Positions 32,346-46,860 of a stretch of DNA of 64,000 nucleotides are shown one piece after another. The notes under the pieces were generated by a model. That model was not told the DNA's origin, made no database searches, and was given only the letters and a program-made list of their open reading frames with translations. Source of the DNA: Cruorifilaria tuberocauda (taxonomy: Eukaryota; Nematoda; Chromadorea; Rhabditida; Onchocercidae); NCBI GenBank assembly GCA_013365365.1, contig JABVXU010000079.1, positions 108,600 to 172,599 on the forward strand. Reading direction: 5' to 3'. A program made the translations under genes and the position numbers. The stretch's first letter is position 1, and every line of letters starts with the position of its first letter.

Positions 32346-34589
32346 CGCAGAGTAAATTAATTGGTACGAAAATTGGTACGAACTAGTTACTCAATGAATT
32401 ATGCAGGAAAACTTTCATCTGAAAATCGATTACAGACAAGGATGCAGTTATCTTAACAGCTTTAGCGTAACATGCGCAACTCTATAATCTTCGAGCTAAA
32501 ATGACCTCTGATGAACTCGGCTAAGGTTGCCCCATTTCCAGAAATGATACTTTTCTGAAATAACGAAACATAGGAAATACTACAGAAAAGACACCCGCTT
32601 CAAACTAGTTATAACACTGCACCACCCCACCATCGGAACAAATAAATTCAAAATTGGTACACTATTTAATGCGGTCTACCCTCACATGCCAAGGTAGACT
32701 GGAGACGAATTTGAATGATGGTATGGGTTACGGGAAGTGTGGTTTGAAAGGTGCCGGTGAGGAGTGTACAATGCATCGAGAAATGCAGGAATACCAATGA
32801 ATTTGTACCAAATGTGTGGAATATTGACAAAACTTCACTCAAAAAAGTATTCAGATGGTGCTCTTTCGATGTTTGGAGATATTTTACAATTTCGAAGTGC
32901 AAAGATGTGAATGATTTGGTTTTATATTTTCAATTCTGTCTCGGAAAGCAAGATGGCATGAATCTCTAAACAGTTTTAAATTCTACTCATTGGGTAACCC
33001 CATCTGTTTCTTCTGTTACTACCAATATTATTATTACAGTATGTGATGCCGATCTAGTTATATTGTATACATTTGCAATACCAACGTTCAGTTAATTACA
33101 AATTTTCAAAATGTTTCTAAACGCTAATGAACACGCGGAAACAAGTGATTCAAGATGAAACATCAGCTATTGTACATACATTGAATCCGGAAATGTTTGG
33201 ATCGCATGTGGAATTCAATGTTGCAGTAAAGATCAAGATGGACAACCGTGTTAACAAAAATGTCTGAATAGTAAAGAATCTTACTGGAATTGCGAAGATC
33301 GGCCAATTCGATGATTAGGTATGGGTTTATCATTTTTGTAGATCCTATTGAATTTTATGAGGCAATATTATTTCGTGTTTTTGTATAAAATTCTCAGTTG
33401 CCGTTTCAATTCACTTATTAAATCGACTGGTACAAAACAAGCAAGAAGATTCTAGAAATGCAATGTGTTGATTGAATTATCACTATCTTCATTCATTTCG
33501 AAATATTAATGATCCTCCCAGAAACTACCCATTTGTATAGAAGAGTTACAATTTTTGAAAATGAAAGACTACCCAGTTCTTTCTGTTCTTATAATGAAGC
33601 GTTTGCAACAGAAAAGTAATGTGTTGCAGACCCAGAAGTTGGAATGTCAACAGACTGAAAGAGGATAATATCATAAAAAGAGGCGCAACTATTTATTTAT
33701 TTATGATGAATGATGGAAACATACAAAAAATGACAATACAAGGTCGAAAGCTCATTAGTTCAATTTTCAAAATTTCATTTTGTCATTTACAAATGAACGG
33801 GTCTTGAATAAATCTCTGAAAGTCCATTTTAAATGAGAATGAAAATTATGAGGCATTCTTTTACAACAAGGCTCTCTTATTTACAACCAGATTCACTTTT
33901 GAGTATCAGCGAATTTCATATTACATAAAACTTCAAACTAATTATACCAGTATAGAATTTTTTGAAAATAAAAAGGTAAAACTGGAGATAAAAGGATTTG
34001 AAAAGCTGATCAGTTGACTGGTATTTTTATTTACAATCACAGATACATTATTGGGCATATTTATAAGCAGTTTATATCAGAATCTTATAAAATTTCGAAG
34101 GAAAAAATTCTAGCACCTCATCAATTTTTCTTTTGGAAAAAGTTAGATATGATTGCGAAACTTCTCTAACCTTTCTTTCGAAAAAGACTTCCTGTAAACA
34201 TTCAAAATTCTAAATTGCATTAAATTTTTGTCAGTAGCAATAAAGCTAAAAGTCATGCAATCATGTAGTCATGCATATCTGAAATGAAAAGATATAACTA
34301 AATAGTAAAGAGCATAATATTTTTAATCACACATTCAAGATGTAAAACTGGAAATAGCGAACGGTTTTCTACAACAAATCATATTTTATAAAAAATTTAC
34401 ATACATTAGAAAAAAACAAAAATACGGAGCGACTGTAATGACTAGCGTTGTTGGTACGACTAAAGAAACAAAAAAAGATGCTTGCAAAAGTGAATTATAC
34501 ATCAGCAAAATATAAATTTGATGAAAATTTGAAGTTCCACTATGTTAGTACATAAAATCTTATCTGAATAAGAATGAACTGTCATATTA
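32346..34589. other. Spacer between unc-16 and smc-3 with a cysteine-rich relic
   Basis: It holds the upstream region of smc-3 and the 3' end of unc-16, both minus strand. A direct repeat of ttggtacgaa lies at about 32,361-32,385. Base composition from 32.4 to 33.3 kb is less AT-rich than usual. On the plus strand around 33,121-33,310 a frame interrupted by three stops reads as a cysteine-rich peptide (see separate entry). No intact gene was found. Confidence 0.55.
33121..33310 (+). pseudogene. Possible relic of a cysteine-rich coding sequence
   Basis: One plus-strand frame reads ISYCTYIESGNVWIACGIQC, then a further C and segments such as SKDQDGQPC, QKCLNSKESYWNCEDRPIR. It is broken by TGA, TAA and TGA. 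Seven cysteines in about 45 codons and the absence of Phe/Ile/Asn/Lys bias are unlike random AT-rich DNA, which suggests a decayed gene for a secreted or extracellular cysteine-rich domain. I cannot name the family. Another frame of the same DNA gives an intact 43-codon ORF from an ATG at about 33,127 that looks less natural. Confidence 0.35.
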
Positions 34590-37500
34590 TTAAGAAAGCG
34601 GTTTTGTGGATACTTCCCAAACAATTAGGTGCGACATATCTCGGGCTCGTACTGCATTTGCAATATCTATAACATCCTCCTCTTCTCCTAAATATTGTCA
34701 AAGTTACTTGATTTTAGAAGCAAAAAGGAATGTTAAGTATCGATCGAAACGTAAAAAGAGTATACAAACCCATTCTAAAGTCGATATATCCATCACCACC
34801 AGAAACAACAAGCATTTTGAGTGAAGCCGATTCGTCTGGCTTGCCAGTAGAATCTGGGGATTTCGAAGGAGTTACTGATGTGACATCTATGTTTGCACCT
34901 TTAATGCAAAATAAAATAAGTTATAGAAAGCTAGTTGTACATACCAAATAAAATGGTGATCAAAATAGTGTTAATTCATGATATTTTTTTAAGATCTTGA
35001 AAGCAACGGAAGTTGGCATAAAATTCGAACTGTTAATATTCATATTTTTCTTGTTCTATAGAAAGTTGTAATCATAAGTTTGCCAATCGTAAACGAAAAA
35101 TATGTCGTTATTTGTGCAAACTCGAAAAGTTAGGATTGCGATCCTATATGAAGAAAGAAAAGTTAAAAATCTGGTTTGTCCCCTTAATAATATGAATTGC
35201 ATTGTTAATTTCTAAGAATGATTTGATATTATTTGGGCACAGTAAGGCACAGAAAATCTCGAAGTTCGATGAATGAGAGAAAAAACCTACCAGGGATAGC
35301 CAAGAAGAATTTCACAGAATCTTTGTGTCCATGGAATGAGAGCTGGGCACGCACCATATCACAATACGGTATAAATGTACCAGGTGACACTTTCTCACTA
35401 GCCGTATCGCCATAAACCCTAATTAAACCACCTGGACCTCGTATATCTTCGGTATGTGAACGTGTTTCCAGTTTTGTCTCAACTCGATTTTCATTAGCTG
35501 CAAATACCTTGTTTCCAATCCCTGCATGTTTATAAGATGTATTTCACTACACGATGGAAAGCGATGAAAAGTTAACTAATTAATAAATAGTATATGATCT
35601 AGTCCACATCATAAATAAATAAGAAATTACTGGGTACATATAAACACAAGTACTTGATCCGCAAAATGATATGATTTTCTCAGTTTAATGTATTAAAGTT
35701 TCATAACATACATTTATGCATTTGAAGAATAGAAACTTTATGCTGAATGTTTCAAGTATTTTTACTGTGATATAGTATCTTTTGATGAAAAGTTTATGGA
35801 AATTAATTTGGCAAAGCTTCCACATCTACTTACTTCTAGAGAGCGGTACCGAAATAATAACACCTGTTCCTGTGCCAATCCACAAACGTCGACAGATAGC
35901 CAATAACGCAGTCGTGCGCATGTAAGAATAATCAAGATTATTAGTACCTAAAAAAGAATAACCTTACTGAAAACAGCACATTGTTTGAAGATTACATAAC
36001 AGTATTTACTTAAATAGCATGCAGTACATTAGGTTTAACTGATTTAACTCTGTCCATTCCACTGCACACGCGTCAAATAATTCAAAATCATCTGTAAAGC
36101 AAACATACCCAACATTTTTGTGACATACGGTTCAATATCAATATCCTGCAGATGTTCATAATTATAGGCATGGTAAAGTCGAAGTGTTGAATCAAGTCGA
36201 ATAGAGATCCACACGCCATCGCCAACCCATTCCATATGACGTACTTGACTATCCCGTCTCACATGTGCAGCAAAAACTTTCTACAAAAGAAATTCACAGA
36301 TACCACAGTCTTAAAAACAAATTACCATAAGTTTCTTGGACCTCCGCAATAATACGCAGTCAATAAAGCTGACCTTCACAGTAAGTTCTTTTGGATCAAT
36401 GACAATAATACAATTGCGATAAGCAGCCCACAAACGATCGCCCACCATCGAAAGTGATCTTACTGAACTAGTTGCGCGACCAACAGTGATACAATAATAA
36501 CCTGCTTCAGACCAACCACCACCTAAAAAATTACTCCATAATTCGAAAATAACCTTTGAAAAACAACTGGGTCTAATAAAGTCAAAAATTATATCAAGAT
36601 GGATTTATCGAAATTATGATTTCGAATTACAAATTATGTCAAAAATATATGCCAAGCACAATTGTCTAAGCAAGTCATTTTCGGATTTATTCCAAAAAAC
36701 CAAGCTAATTATCTTACTTGCATTAAGGACGCTTAATTTAGGGTATTATACTATTGAGCTCTTATAATTTCCAAACGGATGTAGAAGACAAATAGACTAT
36801 AATTTGATCTCCTACAAATATGACAAAAAAACGCATCAATAAACATACTTGCATCTCGATGGAAAACAGCGATAGATCCATTAGCCAATGCAGCAAATAC
36901 TCTTCCCTTGTAATGTCTTCAAATTTTTGAACTTATCAAGATGTCAGGTAGATTTATAAATATTTAATGTAATGAAAAAGTCAGAACATTGTCTTATTCA
37001 TGATTAAAGTGAAAAAAACTAAAAAGTCAAAAATATCAGAGCTGCCTCGTTAGATGTCGAAGATTACTATTTAGTATGAAATATTCCAATTATTTAATAA
37101 TTTTTTACATCTTAATCATAAACAAGAAAAGCAATCATTAATTGGTCATCACAGTTCTAGAAGTAATCCTATGTTTTTTCGGGGTTTTAAAAAACAATTA
37201 CGAATAAAATATAGAGTAAACGAAGTTCGAACTTACAAAATGGAAAGAACAGCGTCAGACATCTTTATACGTCGCAAACACTTACGCCATTTCGATACCG
37301 CTGAGTGAATAAATATGCTGAAAAATTAAAAACATTATATGAAAAAACCTATAGAGATATATGGCAAACACAGGGAGATAATGAAGTGGTATCGGAAAAT
37401 CGATTAATGAATTACCAACAAAAAAACTCGATGACGAATTTGACATCTAGAAGATAGAGGAGTGAAACACCATGTGGCACATTCAAGATGAAGCGACTTT

Positions 37501-40500
37501 TACCAGACTGTCCAGTATAATCAGTAAATTAATATTAAAATTGCAAAAACTTTCAAGTGTACAAAATTATCACAAATGGGCTTACTAATCATTCTGAGAT
37601 CCCATCCACATCGTTGGAAGTGCTGTCATATTTTGTGATAGGCCTTCATACTTGCTAAGTTTGTCTTTAATATAAATTGGAAGTGTACCAACACTATCCT
37701 TTTCTGCCTGTTCCGAGGTGCCTGGAAACTTTAATATCATTAAAAATTTTGCTGGGTTACATATACCTGAAAGATGATCATCATGCAGTTTACATAGACA
37801 ATAATGAACGGCTGGATGTGTACGAAAGCAAAAGTTCTAAAAAATGAACAAACAATTATCAATTACAAAACTCCCATCAATGCAGAAATTTAGAAAAATG
37901 ACTGCTCTAAAAAAGGATATGTAAATAAAAATAACAGGGCGGATTATGTTGTGGAGTTGCCCAATATCTAAAATTGTAAAATCAAAATTCTATCAATAAG
38001 CCACAAAACAGTAAAGCGAAGAAAAAAAATCGATAAAAAATACATGCAGCATAAACAATAATATTTCAGTAGCGAGCAGAATTTTTTGCATATCGCAACC
38101 TTATTTTCATGATCAGAAAAAATATTTTGAAAAGGTCAAATAAAAAGCAGAGAAAAGTGCTAACAAGGATATAGAAATATCACGAATAATTTATTTAACA
38201 TTTTTTGTGAACAGATGAAGATGAAAACTTATCTACACACAAGTAAACGTGAATTTACAAATGCTGTGCAATGGAATTACAGTGACATATGCATTATTCA
38301 TATTTCTCACCAAGAATAGCGCCTTTACCGGCTGATTCTTTAAGTTTTTCCAAAAGTATATACTTCTTCACAATGCCACTGTCTTCAGCTTTCTTCATTT
38401 CGCTCTCATTTTTCACTTCGCTTTCCATTTTGACTACATGTATATGTGAGCAAATTTAATATCATAATGAAAAAGGAGCTTGAAATGATGAACAAGATGA
38501 TGAGAACATAATTCATGGAAAATCTAATTAGTATATAGTAAATGTAGTCATGCTCAATAAAGAAAAAATTATATAGAAGCAGTTGCGCTAAAGCTTACCG
38601 AGCTCAATCACCTCATTTAGGCCTTGATTACTCTCGGAAGTACTCGGTGCAATTTGTTCACAAACACTGACTAAAATCAAATATTTTCAAACCATAATCT
38701 AACATAAACACTCCATGTATTGAAATTATTGAGTTTAAAATTGAATCCATGCAGCAAGAAATTGTAAGCAAATTTAAACTTACAATCTCGCGAACGTTGT
38801 GGAGAAGGTTTCTGATTGGCGCCGCAATATGTTAATGTAGTGTCTTCATCAGAGTCAAGTTTTCGCAACTCTATCTAAAAATATATATAGAAGATTGTCA
38901 AAGCAAATTCCCATCACTTTTAAAAAAATAAATTAAATAATCATTTAATTTGCATAAAAACAAGTACCCATTGCACCGCACCAAACTGGTCCTGCTCGTT
39001 AATATCCGATGGTAACTCTTTGACATAACCACCACCCCGACAAAAATTTTTCCAGTTTGTATCTACTGAAGGATAATCCGATTCTTGTACACCTAAAATT
39101 TGTCAATTTAAAATTCATTTACTCAGATTTTCATTGAAGAAAAAAAAATTCAGATTACTCAAATAAGGTAGAAAAATCTACTAGACCTGGTACGGATGAA
39201 ACACAGAGAACGTGCGCGGAACATGCCTGGAATGTATCGATAACACTATTTGGATTGTTTGCATCTAGTATGACAACATGACTATGTCCTTGATTCGAAC
39301 TGCATACCCACAACATACTTGAACTCTTCCATGAAAGCATTTCCATTTCACGCTCATCCTCCTCTGTTTCCTATTTATTTTATATATCAGTATATCATTT
39401 TATTCTTCGACTCCTTTTATGATGAGTGTCAGCTGACACATTATGAAATAGCAAAGTAAAATCTACTGCAAATATAACTAATGTCTAATGATACCACTTC
39501 TAATTTCACCATTTTCTCAACATCTATTGCTTTCTAATTTTAGCAAAGAAAATCATTTAAATTATTTCATTCCACATATATTTATATTCCATTAAAAAGG
39601 AAAGACAATGATAAACAAGCACTAGTATATATATATATATATATATAGTGGTGATTCTTTTCATATTTATTTCTCGTCATTTCTTTGTCGTTTCAATATA
39701 AGTGCTTATTATTTGATTGTAATGAGTTTATAAAGAGATTTGGAGTCCCTTTTTCATATATTTCATTCAAATATAAAACTTCTGTATCATTACGAAAAAT
39801 AGGTCCTTTTCGTAAAATCGTCTAAATTACGTGCATTAAATTCTTACAGTAATAAGTACCTTATGTTCCTGACCTACTTCTTTTGGAATTTTAGGGACTG
39901 AACACACCGAATCGTCAACAATATATTCACCATCAACTGTTTTACCTCCTCGCAAGGTTACGCCCGATGAACACCAAATCTGCAAAAGCAATGAACTTGA
40001 TAATGTATATTGCTAAAATAACAGAATTTCAAAAAGTATGGTATACAAAGTATTCTAGTTCAAAAGAGCATTAAAAATAATAATATTCCAGTTTTTCAAC
40101 ATCTGTGAGTTGAAAAGTGTAGATTCTTTCAACTTTAAAGTTATACAAAGATATTGCAATACCTTTAATGAAGGATCTAAATCAATGAGTGGTCTGCAGA
40201 ACACTGGGACCGGTACTACAGCATTTTCATTACGTTCACCGAAAATCGCTGGAACAGACCATCCATATGCATGAAAACGATCGCTTTCTTCACGGTTCAT
40301 ATGTTCCTTTACAATTTTATATTGCTGTCGGCGTTCTGCAGCTCTTCTTTCAGATGAACTGAATAACATTCAGTGTGTTATTTGAAAATTCAAGTATCTA
40401 CGCATTAATGGAATTCCTATTCAATATCATTTTTTAAAATTATAAGATTCAGGATTGAAATGTCAACATACTAATCAGTGTCCATGAAATCGATTGTTTT

Positions 40501-41791
40501 CGTACTAGAACGGCGGAGAACATTACGCTCATTAGCACCTGTTCTTCTGCGACGATTTGAACTATGTGGCGGTTCGTGCATAAATAAACCAGAGAAACTA
40601 AAAATTAAATGGTTTTACTCGAAATTATTAGCTGGAAATTTTGGCATTGATAAAAAGAAATTTGGAATTTGAAATTTGTAATTTTGATGCATAAAATACA
40701 CGTCATGACTCGTAAAAACTTTAAAGGCCTGAATGTTATCTTTCTTAATACAATACTAACAATTCCCAGATTCCACTACTCTTTTTAGTATTCAAAGCGT
40801 TCAAACGTTTAGCACGTTGCATTTCAGTCCATTTCATGGCTTCTTGGAGCTCCATTAATTTTTCCTTATATTGATTACGATCCAGCAAAACACGAGCCAT
40901 TTCAAGCCTTGTAAATCGCTTTCGTTGTGCCATCGGTAAATCCTCCTAAATTGAAAGGTTGTAATATCATTTCAATTGAATTCTCACAAAAGTTTTTCTT
41001 TTTGCATACGAAATTACATTAATGAAAGCAAATGAACACACCTGATCATCTTCACTTTTAATTTCTAGCTTCTCTTTAAGATCGCGTACTTCCGATTCAA
41101 GTTCTTTTATTCGCTCATTCATTTTCGATCTTACCATTTCCAAACTTCGAATCTCTTCACGTAATATATCTTGCTCACTGCAAGTACCATCAAAATCAGT
41201 GAATTAAAGTTCCGATGCTGTCAGTTTCAATGTTAATGCGATGCATAACACTATAATTATTTTGCAAAGTGAAAGAATAACTTCAATTAAAATAAAAATA
41301 CCTGCTCAACTCATCGAGACGAGCTATCAAATCATTCTTCACAATGTTAAGAGCATTTTTTGTTTCTAGTAGTTCCGTATTTTCTTTAATTAAATTCTCC
41401 ACTTCACGACCCATTCCTGAAAAATGTAAGCTTAGAAGACTTAGAAGAAGAATTCAAAGTATTCCACAAATATACAAATGATGTCACAACATTTATATTT
41501 AACATCGTGCAGTTCCTTTAATTCTTGAACTCAACAATTCAGACATAAAGTTCCTTGCCTAAAAAACTTTCATAGTTGTCAATCATTCTAACAAATTTTT
41601 GAAAAAATTTTTTCCAGTGGCCACAGAAATGCATGTGTACGTTCCATGTGGTATACATCTTTTGGAAAAAAAAACTATGCCTTTTAAATCATTTCTGATC
41701 ATTAACAACATTTACCCCTCCCTCGAAAAAATGACAGATTAAAGGAAAAACAACGAAATGAGCATGGCATTACACAAATACTACCACAGAT

Positions 41792-41834
<43 letters not shown>

Positions 41835-44800
41835 CATACCGATGAATGTGTCGTTCACTGGAAATATTACAGTTATTAATTATTTTTCAAATTCGTAATA
41901 ATTATAACAAGCTAAGGAAATAAAAATTTGATTATTCGTGGAAACGAGAAGGACAGAGAGTGTAGGCAAAAAAGACGTATGATTAAGATAATGCGACATG
42001 CAGAGATGAAAAACGAAATAAATCAATCAAGAAAAGTTTCAGATATTGAAAAACTTGACTACCTTCAAAATATTTGAATGAAAATAAAAAGTAAAGTATG
42101 TTCTTCATGATTCATTGGTTATTTCCTCTAGCAAAGTTTTGAGTACGAAATTAAGAATTAAAGCCACAAAACATAAAATCTTTAAAACGATGAAAAGCCA
42201 TCCAAAATTGACGAACTGCGTGACAATATGCCACTTCACATAACATCCATAATTGAGGAACTCTTTTAAAAAAAGCGTAAAGAAAGTAGACAAAAAATCA
42301 TAGAATCATGCAAATAAAATTATAAGCAGCACAAAAAAAAAGTTTATCTGACAGTTGCGTTAAAGACAAATAGTGACCACATGTCATAAGATCAGTTTTA
42401 TTCGGTCATTACATATGAAATGTTAACGCACTCATAACCGTTCCAAGCAATGCTTCTGACAGAACCAATTTTCATTTAGATTAAAAATCCCAAAGAATCG
42501 AGAATATCCAAATATATATATCATATCATATTCATTTCCTTTCACGATTGCCGCATCAAAAGAACCGAGTTATGTCACATTAGATGATGTTCCATGATCA
42601 ATGATAATTAATATCACCATATTACAATTATAACATACTACTAGATGCTGTTAGATATGAGTCAAAGAGCGTTTAATGATAGCTGTGAAATCGTGTTAAC
42701 AAGAAAAACAATCTTGTAAATAGAAGGATTACCCGCGGAAGCAAATTCGGCTGGATCAACAAGTGCACCTGTAGAAGAAATAACCCTTCAAATTTATGTT
42801 GAAAAGATTGTTCAAAACGTAAAAATGTACTCCGACCCACCTTCCTCTCTTCTTCCGAATATTTTTAAGACATTCCAGTTAATTTTTGGAAATGATAGTT
42901 GTGATGTTAAAGTAATGATTTCAAGAATGAAATAAAAGTTCAACAAAAAAAAATGCCAATCAAATTATATAAATTATTCAGCGAAAAAAGGTAAAAGGAT
43001 AAAAATACCTGTTAGATCTGCGCCAAGTGAATCTACAGCATCGCTAGTTCTGTAATAATTTATTAAACAGATAAGATATATTCAATTTTTCTTAATTATT
43101 ACTCTTCGAAAAAATGAGCAGAGTAAACTTTTAAAAGAAAGTCTAAAAAAAATCACTCAATACAGCACACAATCGACAATCACTTTCAAGTGGAAAAATT
43201 TGGACTTTTCAACTATAATCTGCCACCTCTGAACATTTTATATTGAGAAAAGATTAAATTCAGATAATTTTAGGATGGAATTACTCCCAAGAATTCGAAG
43301 TAAGCTTGATGATATTATAACTTGTTGATAGGTTAATATATTAGTTATATAGCTAGCTAGTCGAATCACTGATAACATCTTCAGCAAATAAAATGAAAAC
43401 GGTTCATGATTGAACAGTTGATGGGAAAGCCGAAAAATTTTCTCATGACATTCTTGTTACTAAATGTTATCTACAATTATCGATTAGCAGCAGTTCTCAC
43501 CACTGTCTGTTATCTTTGCTTATAACGGTAATGCTTGTAACAATAATCCTGTTCATATATCCAGTCTAAATGACCTGATTCCCATACTATCACGTATACA
43601 TTGATTCTTATTGGAATCGTGTCCAATACCACCCACAACATGAACATGTATATAGATATATTGTACTTGAGAGTGGGAATAGTTATATAAGCGATTTTGA
43701 ATCACTATTGAGCTTTACGTTTCTTGATTCCATCGATCCGCTCATCAAACAAAAAGTATCATTGTAACGCTTTACTACAAATAAAGCTCTCCTTTAAATT
43801 TAAATGTTCGGAACATTTTAAGTAGTGCATATTCGACCGATCGTAACCATAATAGACTTTACTAAACGCTCAATCTTTGTTCAGTACCGACCACTCAAAT
43901 TTCATTTTTCAAGAAAGCGAAACATTCCGAAAAAACAAAAGCGCTTACACTGCAACTGGTGCTGGAACGGATGTGGAAGGTTGAGGAGTATCATCAGGAA
44001 CCAGTGGCGGTGCCTCACGTGGTGATTGCACGGCTGACGAGGGGTAATCACGAGGCGACTGTAATATATCAGAAGCACTCTGGCCGAATTCATCATGCCA
44101 ATCAGCTGCAGTAAATCAGTGTTTCAAGAAGCAAACTGGCAGTAATAATTTATCTCCTATTCTAAGAATTACTTCGAATGGAAAGATGATCACAGGGAAT
44201 TTTTTTTTCTAATTTCAAAAGTATTACAATCGCTGCTAATATGATTAGCAAGGTTGACGTCAAGTGTAGTACTCTGTGACATATGAGCGCTGATCAAATC
44301 CGATACACCACGGATTGAGCTTGCATCTACTGAAGTTGCCATTCCTAATCTGTAAACGATACATTGTCAATATGATGCGAAATGAACAAATTCTCCTTCC
44401 AAATCCAATCTTAATGTATTTTTTGGTCTGGAAAAGACAGAGTTAATTACTAATATTCAGAATTATTTAACTGTATCAATTTCATAGCCAAAATATATAA
44501 TGCAATTTCTCATCAAATCTTAAAACTATCAAACTAAATGATGAAAAAAAGTAGTAACTACTTAAGTTGTCCTCATATTTTTATATTTGTATTATTAAAT
44601 ATCATCCCTAGTTATATGCTTACCAACAGTTATCACTATTATATATTCTTGATCTTTGTTTATAACGACGAATGTAATTAAGCAAGCAATTCTCCTTCCC
44701 ATCATTACCCCCTTTCACTTTACGCTTTTCGATTTTATTGATCTAAGATTTTATCTTATTTCAAATAATTACGACACGAGCTGCTTTTCAGTTATGTGAA

Positions 44801-46860
44801 CGGATTCGTGGTCTCGGAAGAAGTAAGAAATTCCCACGCGGAAAGGAAGTTCTAAAAAGTAGTTAACAAATCTATATTAAGCATGGATCATCTCACTTAC
44901 TTTGCTCTTAACTGTTGTGAGGGTATGGGCATGTTTTGCATCATTTCGAATTTCTCACTTCCCATTAGATACTTTGTTCTCTCCATATGGTCGATATGTG
45001 TCCTCAATAAAACATTATATCTCTCATGTAATTTGTCAAACTCAGCTTTCTGATCGGCTTCTCGTTCTTCCAATCGTGCAGCTAAAACCTCATAATAGTT
45101 AATTTCATAGTTAAACATATCAGAGGAATAATCATGTAGTATAACAACACTTCGATAGTTTCAACAAATTCTTAAATGTTCACAAACCGTGATCCGATGC
45201 ATTTTTTGCTTTTAACTCCAACATTCTCATTATCGATTCCAGAGACTCAATTTTACTTTCAAGCTCTCGATTTTGTTCCATCAATGAATCTTCAATTTCC
45301 AAACATTTCTGCAAAACCAAAAATTAAGCCTTATGTCAAATAATTTTGTGCCGATTATTTTTATATATTCTTGTTGAATCGTAAAATTGCTAAATCACTC
45401 AGTGCAGAATTTTCATTTATCAAGGAAGTGTGCAGAATTCTAATTTATAATCATTATAAATTGTACATCGATGCGCTACGAGAAAAAAGAAAAAAGGGAT
45501 CAGCGTATTGATGATAAGTGAAATACTTGATCTTGAGCCCTCCTCAGCTGCTTTTCTCTTTCATATTGTGTCATCAGCTGTTCATTATCTTCCTTAAGCA
45601 TTTCCAAATCAACTGAACATTCTTCTTTTTCCAAATATGCAAGATCGAGACTTTCCAGCACATTGACAACGAGTGGCATCAGATTCTGCAATATTTGAAA
45701 TTCTAAAATCTTCTATTTTAAACGGTCAAATAAATCTAATTGAAAAAAAACCTAAAAAAATTTTTGGGAAATCAAAGATATATTCTAATCTGAAAAAGAG
45801 TGATTACTGGAGAGGTGAAATGAATCTTCTCGAAAAGTGATGTCAGTGATGATAATGCAGAAAAGAAATAACAGTTACTTTGACACTGTCCTCTCCATTT
45901 TTCTCGATCATGGTTTCGAACTCTTTGTAGATCGATGAAGCAAGCATTTGCACTTTTTCTGACATAACGCGAGTGTCATCACCTGCTGAACCAATTGATC
46001 CAGTAGCGCCGTAAACTACCTACCATAAAACTTTAATTATCAATCAAAAGAACATAAACACTGATTATACGATGTGATATTTTCTAATAACATTATTTGA
46101 AATTAATAATTACTAGAAAAAGTCATTTAGAAAAGAAACGCGCACATCTTTACTAGTTGTAACAAGAAATTAAGGATGATGTACAGGCGAGAGAATTGGA
46201 TATGATTGAGTTAATTAAATCGTAATACATAATATACTACTTTCCAAAGGTGGAAGACAGGTAGGACGATAACATCTGCTGCATAAAGAGGAAGGACGAC
46301 ACTCAACCAGGTGAGCATAATTATAAGTCATGTCATTTGCAGATACGAAACAAGTTAGAAAGAGTGTCACAGGTAAGGGTTAACTTTTCTGGTTGCCTAT
46401 GTCGGTCAGCTATAAAAATATTATTTTTATTCCTAATGAGGGAATTTTAGCGATAAACAACAAGAAACATCAATATAGAGCAATTTTTGTTGGATACAAT
46501 GGGTAAACAGAACTGTTTTCGAATAACAATCATTGAAAATAGCATGCTTAATATCAATAAAAACATTCATAGCTGAAAGTGACGTGAATGAGAGATAAGA
46601 AAACATATGCTTTTGCACAACAAAGTAATGCTATCTTCTCCTTCTTCTTCTTCTTAGATATTAATTTTGAAATTAAATTTTTTATTAAGAATGAAAATTA
46701 TATAGGATTTTTCTTGAAGAAATTCATTCATCTCAAACTCTTTTCCAGAATCCATATATCAATGAAATACAAAAGGATACAGAATTACTGTACATACCTC
46801 ACTGCTACTGCTGTTAGTGGAAGAATGCATTGCACTGCTATTTTGAGTAATTTCCATCAT
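34590..46860 (-). CDS. unc-16: UNC-16 / JIP3-JIP4, JNK-interacting kinesin-dynein adaptor
   Basis: Cytoplasmic scaffold linking JNK-pathway kinases and vesicles to kinesin-1 and dynein; in C. elegans it regulates axonal transport. I joined 32 exons with consistent phases, 3,792 nt, 1,263 residues (1,257 without the 18-nt exon): 46798-46860, 45879-46019, 45527-45685, 45188-45308, 44901-45081, 44228-44349, 43949-44105, 43009-43049, 42733-42768, 41840-41857, 41302-41416, 41042-41177, 40761-40945, 40472-40597, 40163-40358, 39860-39979, 39187-39370, 38968-39092, 38784-38874, 38599-38670, 38311-38433, 37936-37967, 37767-37836, 37586-37721, 37237-37317, 36849-36916, 36374-36522, 36109-36280, 35834-35947, 35291-35521, 34770-34898, 34590-34687. 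RH1 domain and first coiled coil about 37-210 ([29 protein letters not shown]); conserved MGREVENL leucine zipper about 349-395; RH2 helix about 437-470 ([14 protein letters not shown]); [28 protein letters not shown]-terminal WD40-like propeller with [23 protein letters not shown] and [12 protein letters not shown]; terminal SHLIVWEVS. The start MMEI resembles that of JIP3. Confidence 0.96.
39625..39647. repeat. TA microsatellite in a unc-16 intron
   Basis: A pure (TA)n run of about 23 nt inside the intron between exons 39,860-39,979 and 39,187-39,370. Confidence 0.9.
41797..41833. repeat. TA dinucleotide repeat at the microexon donor
   Basis: A pure (TA)n run of about 37 nt. In unc-16 orientation it begins about 7 nt after the GT of the microexon donor, so its length and pairing could affect that splice site. 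Confidence 0.9.
41840..41857 (-). other. unc-16: 18-nt cassette microexon of unc-16
   Basis: Bounded by tttccag and GTATGT on the minus strand, phase 1 on both sides, it adds six residues (VNDTFI) just before the conserved GMGREVENL. Because the junction always restores a glycine, inclusion or skipping both keep the frame. The preceding 36-nt exon (42,733-42,768) is also phase 1-1 and could be skipped independently. Use of this exon is inferred from the splice signals and the phase; transcript evidence is not available. Confidence 0.6.
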
